The position numbers and the translations under genes were made by a program. Below are positions 59,956 through 64,000 of a DNA stretch of 64,000 bases, in pieces; position 1 is the first letter of the stretch, and the number at the start of each line of letters is the position of its first letter. The stretch is from Rhizobium leguminosarum. Lineage in GTDB: Bacteria; Pseudomonadota; Alphaproteobacteria; Rhizobiales; Rhizobiaceae. The stretch spans positions 62,001-126,000 of the forward strand of contig NZ_MZMU01000018.1 in the NCBI RefSeq assembly GCF_004123835.1. Direction: 5' to 3'. A model generated the notes under the pieces. It was not told the DNA's origin. It did not search any database and saw only the letters and a program-made list of their open reading frames with translations.

Positions 59956-62900
59956 ATGTCTATATTCAAATCCGTCACCTTTGGGCTGTTCATTGCGGGG
60001 TTAGTCGCAACGGGGGCCGCAGCGATGCCCGATTCAACGCCGCCGGTTGCGATGCCTTCGACCGCGGGGCTGCATGAGCCGCTGGTCACCACACGGCCCA
60101 CCAGCACAGCTGAGAACCAGGCGCTTTCAGCAGCACTGGAAGCGTTCAGAACCCGGACCGACCCGTCCGATCTTTCAAGTTTGACCGGGTTCCTCGCGCG
60201 ATATCCGCACAGCGGCTGGTCGAGCGCTTTGTGGACCAACATCGGCTTGTCCTATTTGCACGACGGTTATTTTTCCCGATCAATCGAGGCATGGCAGAAC
60301 GCCTGGACAGAGGGCGCCGACGCCACCTCGCCCGAGGGCAAGGCTCTGGTCGATCGCGCCATCGGCGAGCTTGCGGGGCTCGATGCCAATCTTGGGAAAA
60401 CCGATGACCTGACGGCGCTCTTTGTTCGTCTCGGCCACAGGAAAGTGTCCGGTCGTGCGACCGAGGCGATCCAGACCGCGCAAGAGATGCTGACCCTGGC
60501 GAAGTCCGATCCGCGCCACCTGTTCAACTGCGGTCCGCTCGCGCTCCGTGCATTGATGCTGGCGTTGAACACTAAGCCAGACGCACTTAACTTTCTGCAG
60601 TTCTACGATGCCGGGGTCGAAGGCACGACGCTTGCCGAGCTCGGCAACCTCGCCGACCGCCTGAAGCTTGACTACCGTCTGGTCGAGCGTGCGCCGGGAG
60701 AGCCCGTTCCTTTTCCAGCCATCGTACACTGGAAAGTCGGTCACTTTGCCGCGATCGTCGGCAAGGAAAATGGCCGCTATCATGTTCAGGATGCCGTATT
60801 CCCGAGCGCCGACATCTGGGTGACGCCGCAAGCATTGGATACGGAGGCAAGCGGCTACTTCCTTGTGCCCAAAAACGAGGGGGCTGATGCGAGTTGGAAA
60901 GCTGTAACCCTTGCCGAGGCGGGAACAATTGTCGGGAAGGGTCCGACCAACGGAACGCGCCCCGGCGGTGCTGGCGATCCGGAAGCGGGAAGCGGCGGAC
61001 CGACGCCGCCCGATCCCGGTCTTCCTGGAAATCCTCCGGGTTCTCCGCCGTTCGGTGGCGGCACGGGAGGAGCAGGCGGGCCGGGTGGCCAATGCCGCGC
61101 ACCGCTGTGCGTTGTAGATATCAAGGAGTCGAGCGTTAGCGTCGCGCTGTCGGATCAGCCGGTCGGTTATATCCCGCCAATCGGGCCGTCGATGAAGGTG
61201 AATATCAGCTACAACCAGCGCGAGGACAGCCAGCCGGCGAATTTCGATTACTTCAATCTCGGCCAGAAATGGTCGCTGAGCTGGTCAAGTTACGTGATCG
61301 ATGATCCGACCAATCCTGGGGCAAACGTCTCGCGGGTCATGGGTGAAGGCGGCGCATTCTATTATACCGGCTATGACGCGGTCCGAAAAACCTTTACTGC
61401 ACAGGACACCGACGGCTCCATCCTATCCCTGGTGTCGCAGTCGCCCGCCCGATACCGTCGCCAGATGCGCGATGGCGGCTTGGAGATCTATGAGCAGGCC
61501 GATGCAGCTGCTGCGTACCCTCGAAAGATCTTCCTCAGCCAGGTCATCGATCCGCAAGGCAATGCGGCGACCCTGCACTACGACGGCCAAAAGCGTCTGA
61601 CGTCGATTACCGACGCTGTCGGACGGGATACGACCTTCAGCTACGACGTGCCAGGCAGACCGCTGCTTGTCAGTAAGATCTCGGATCCATTCAAGCGCAG
61701 TGCCACGCTTGCCTACGATGGCATGGGGCGCCTTGTCTCGATTACCGACATCATCGGCCTGACCTCGAGCTTCACTTATGACGCCAACTCATTGATCGAC
61801 AGCCTGACCACGCCTTACGGCAAAACCCGGTTCAGTTTCACAGCACCGGGAACCGCGAGTCCGCCGCGCTTCGTCCAGATCACCGATCCGTTGGGCAACA
61901 AGGAGCGGGAGGAATGGCTTGAGCCCGCGCCGATACCAGCAAGCGATCCAACCGCGACCGTACCGATGGGAATGCCACTTCCGCTGACGAACGCCTACTT
62001 GACCTACCGCAATAGTTTCCACTGGGACAAAAGCGCCTATATCGCGGCGGGCTGCACCGATACGGGTGGATGCGATTATACGAAGGCCCGGATCCGGCAC
62101 TTCGTGCACATGCCCGGCACCTCGATCAAAGGCACAGCGATCGAAAGCGAGAAATATCCGCTGGAGAACCGTGTCTGGTACACATATCCCGGCCAATCCG
62201 GTTCGTCCGGCACGCTATATGGCGGAACCTATAGCCGTCCTACTGCCGTCGGACGGGTGCTCGACAACGGCACATCGCAGATCAGCACGTTCGATTACGA
62301 CAACAATGGGAATATTACCCGGGCGACCGATCCTTACGGCCGGACGACCTACTACGCTTATGCCAATGGCATCGATATTGCCGCCGTGAGCCAGGCGAGC
62401 GAGTTTGGAACCCGGTCGACACTCGCCCAATATATCTACAACAAGCAACATCGGCCGATCTATTATGCCAACGCCGCGGGTGGCGCGACCACTTATGCAT
62501 ATAACGTCGCGGGTCAGACCACATCGCTGACGAATGCACTCGGCGAGCAAACGACATTTCAGTACGACGCCAGTTCGAACCCGTCATCAACGGTCAACGC
62601 CAATGGCGCGACAGCTGCGAGCTACAGCTATGACGACTTTGCCCGGGTTAGAACCTTCACGGATTCTGAGGGCTGGTCTGTCAAGTTCGATTATGATGCC
62701 GCCGATCGCGTAACGCGCATCACCTATCCCGACGGGACATCGGCGCGCTATACCTATCAGAGGCTTGAGCTGGTTTCCTATAAGAACCGGGAGGGACGCT
62801 TATGGCGATATCAATACGACGCGAACCGACGTCTGATTGCTATTATCGACCCGCTTCGTCAAACCACCGGACTTGGCTACGACCCGGCCGGCAATCTGAC

Positions 62901-64000
62901 ATCGCTCACTGATCCCAAGGGGAACGTGACGTCGTGGTCTTATGATGTCCAGGATCGGCAGACGTCGAAAAAATACGCCGACAACAGCACCGTCACCTAC
63001 ACGTACGAGACGACAACCAGCCGCCTGAAGAGCGCACTCGATGCACTCGGTCAGACGAAGCAGTATTCATATGCCATCGACGACAATCTCAGCGGCCTGA
63101 CCTACCTCAATGCCGTCAATCCGACACCGAACGTAACATTCACCTACGATCCGTATTACTCTCGGCTTGTCTCGATGGCCGACGGCGTTGGCGTCACCGG
63201 CTATACCTACAACGCTTCATTCGTCGACGGTGCGCAGCAGCTTGCTCGGGAGTGCTTCACCGCGACCAGCGCACCAGATTGCTCGCACACGATCACTTAT
63301 GGCTATGATGCTCTCGGTCGCTCGGCTAGTCGGCAGATTTCCGGGAGCGGGCCAGAGACGTTTCAGTACGATGCCATAGGACGTGTGACCAACCACTCCA
63401 GCGACCTTGGCGCCTTCGAGCTCGGCTATCTAGGACAGACCCAGCAGCTGACCGTTCGTCAGTTGCTGCCCGCCATCTCCACCCTGAAGACGACCTGGAG
63501 CTATCTTGATAATGCCCACGACCGACGGCTGTCCGGCATCGCCAATACGGGCTTAACGGCTGGGCAGTTCACAAATTTCACGTTTGAGACGACGCCGGAG
63601 AATTTTGTCTCAGGCATCACCCAGACCAGCGATGAAACCGTGGCTGAGCCCAGTCCTCCCACGCAAAATGTCGCTTTCAACATTTTGGATCAGATAACTC
63701 AGGCTTCTGGCCAAGTTTACAACTACGACGCGAACGGGAATTTGCTATCTGACTCCACGCAGACCTATGCCTGGGATGCGGAAAATCGTCTGATTGGCAT
63801 CACCTATGCCCTTCAACCCGGAAAGCAAACGCGGTACGCATATGACGGCTTTGGCCGTCGCATTGAAGTCGAACAAATCCTCGTCTCGGGCGGAGCGGCT
63901 GACGTTTCGAAGTACATCTGGTGCGGCGAGTCGCCTTGCCAACGCCGGGATGCTTCCTACCTGCCAATCCGGAACTACTTTGATGAGGGCGAATACACGT
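59956..64000 (+). CDS. Giant secreted C39-peptidase/Rhs YD-repeat protein (3' end beyond window)
   Basis: Open from ATG 59956 to the window end (over 1348 codons, no stop). Order of parts: Sec signal peptide (about 1-23); helical, TPR-like region (50-180); C39-like cysteine peptidase domain with candidate catalytic Cys192 (FNCGPLALRAL), His263 (KVGHFAAIVG) and Asp279 (HVQDAV); Gly/Pro-rich linker (about 330-385); Rhs-type core from about 390 with many YD repeats (for example FDYDNNGNITRATDPYGRT and YNYDANGNLLSD). The polymorphic C-terminal toxin or end domain is outside the window. Usual Rhs proteins in T6SS loci lack a Sec signal, so this one is exported by Sec and may self-process through its peptidase. 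No VgrG or PAAR domain is seen. Confidence 0.85.
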   Translation, partial: MSIFKSVTFGLFIAGLVATGAAAMPDSTPPVAMPSTAGLHEPLVTTRPTSTAENQALSAALEAFRTRTDPSDLSSLTGFLARYPHSGWSSALWTNIGLSYLHDGYFSRSIEAWQNAWTEGADATSPEGKALVDRAIGELAGLDANLGKTDDLTALFVRLGHRKVSGRATEAIQTAQEMLTLAKSDPRHLFNCGPLALRALMLALNTKPDALNFLQFYDAGVEGTTLAELGNLADRLKLDYRLVERAPGEPVPFPAIVHWKVGHFAAIVGKENGRYHVQDAVFPSADIWVTPQALDTEASGYFLVPKNEGADASWKAVTLAEAGTIVGKGPTNGTRPGGAGDPEAGSGGPTPPDPGLPGNPPGSPPFGGGTGGAGGPGGQCRAPLCVVDIKESSVSVALSDQPVGYIPPIGPSMKVNISYNQREDSQPANFDYFNLGQKWSLSWSSYVIDDPTNPGANVSRVMGEGGAFYYTGYDAVRKTFTAQDTDGSILSLVSQSPARYRRQMRDGGLEIYEQADAAAAYPRKIFLSQVIDPQGNAATLHYDGQKRLTSITDAVGRDTTFSYDVPGRPLLVSKISDPFKRSATLAYDGMGRLVSITDIIGLTSSFTYDANSLIDSLTTPYGKTRFSFTAPGTASPPRFVQITDPLGNKEREEWLEPAPIPASDPTATVPMGMPLPLTNAYLTYRNSFHWDKSAYIAAGCTDTGGCDYTKARIRHFVHMPGTSIKGTAIESEKYPLENRVWYTYPGQSGSSGTLYGGTYSRPTAVGRVLDNGTSQISTFDYDNNGNITRATDPYGRTTYYAYANGIDIAAVSQASEFGTRSTLAQYIYNKQHRPIYYANAAGGATTYAYNVAGQTTSLTNALGEQTTFQYDASSNPSSTVNANGATAASYSYDDFARVRTFTDSEGWSVKFDYDAADRVTRITYPDGTSARYTYQRLELVSYKNREGRLWRYQYDANRRLIAIIDPLRQTTGLGYDPAGNLTSLTDPKGNVTSWSYDVQDRQTSKKYADNSTVTYTYETTTSRLKSALDALGQTKQYSYAIDDNLSGLTYLNAVNPTPNVTFTYDPYYSRLVSMADGVGVTGYTYNASFVDGAQQLARECFTATSAPDCSHTITYGYDALGRSASRQISGSGPETFQYDAIGRVTNHSSDLGAFELGYLGQTQQLTVRQLLPAISTLKTTWSYLDNAHDRRLSGIANTGLTAGQFTNFTFETTPENFVSGITQTSDETVAEPSPPTQNVAFNILDQITQASGQVYNYDANGNLLSDSTQTYAWDAENRLIGITYALQPGKQTRYAYDGFGRRIEVEQILVSGGAADVSKYIWCGESPCQRRDASYLPIRNYFDEGEYT

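Noticed and set aside
1..64000. CRISPR arrays, tRNA or rRNA genes, insertion sequences
   Set aside because: No regularly spaced direct repeats, cloverleaf or rRNA-like sequence, transposase motif or terminal inverted repeats were noticed on either strand.

Overview
The window reads as a Rhizobiaceae replicon, most likely a plasmid or mobilisable island of a Rhizobium leguminosarum/etli-like strain. The evidence is the GC-rich codon use, an imp-type (rhizobial/agrobacterial) type VI secretion operon, a rhizobial traA/traC-traD-traG DNA-processing module with its oriT, and plasmid-type accessory genes (DUF736, DUF1173, DUF932, DUF2493, a large ParB-like protein). The species is inferred from gene order and family recognition. 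No rRNA, tRNA, CRISPR array or intact insertion sequence was seen.

Layout. (1) 62-18820: one tightly coupled T6SS operon on + (tssA, tssB, two tssC genes, tagJ, tssE, tssF, tssG, fha, tssK, tssL, tssM, a tagF-pppA fusion and a ppkA-like kinase). Most junctions from the second tssC onward overlap or nearly touch. hcp, vgrG, clpV and tssJ are not in the window. A Wza-like export lipoprotein converges on the operon end with a 4-base overlap. (2) 20222-22329: a small stress-type group (DUF488, a frameshifted DUF4142 gene, a cupredoxin, an ECF sigma factor). (3) 22586-34230: a metabolic or signalling cluster between two related OmpR-like regulators with degenerate receiver domains. It holds an SDR, a thiamine-diphosphate enzyme, a class III aminotransferase, a GntR regulator with recognisable operators, a four-gene polyamine-type ABC importer and an alpha-oxoamine synthase. 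(4) 34543-42474: a small ORF, an orphan ParD-like antitoxin, relaxase TraA, oriT, and a traC-traD-traG operon with an operator-like promoter; a phnA fragment follows traG. No mating-pair-formation genes are present.

(5) 42557-54597: plasmid accessory region, mostly on the minus strand. Short conserved genes are separated by GC-rich intergenic sequence with strong hairpins and a repeated structured element. Several genes are decaying: a GNAT toxin beside an intact TacA antitoxin, a Toprim protein, and a DUF6985/RES chimera. (6) 54599-64000: four tandem Sec-secreted proteins sharing a tail-fibre-like N-terminal segment and carrying variable, lectin-like C-termini. They are divergent from a mini YD-repeat secreted protein and a very large secreted protein (C39-like peptidase plus Rhs/YD repeats) that runs off the window. 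Region 6 is the best candidate for an undescribed system; region 3 is the second.

How the genes work together: the T6SS genes make sheath, baseplate and membrane complex with a phosphorylation switch (kinase, phosphatase, FHA). The region 3 importer and enzymes probably handle one amino or keto compound under GntR control. The tra genes would allow mobilisation with help from an outside secretion channel.
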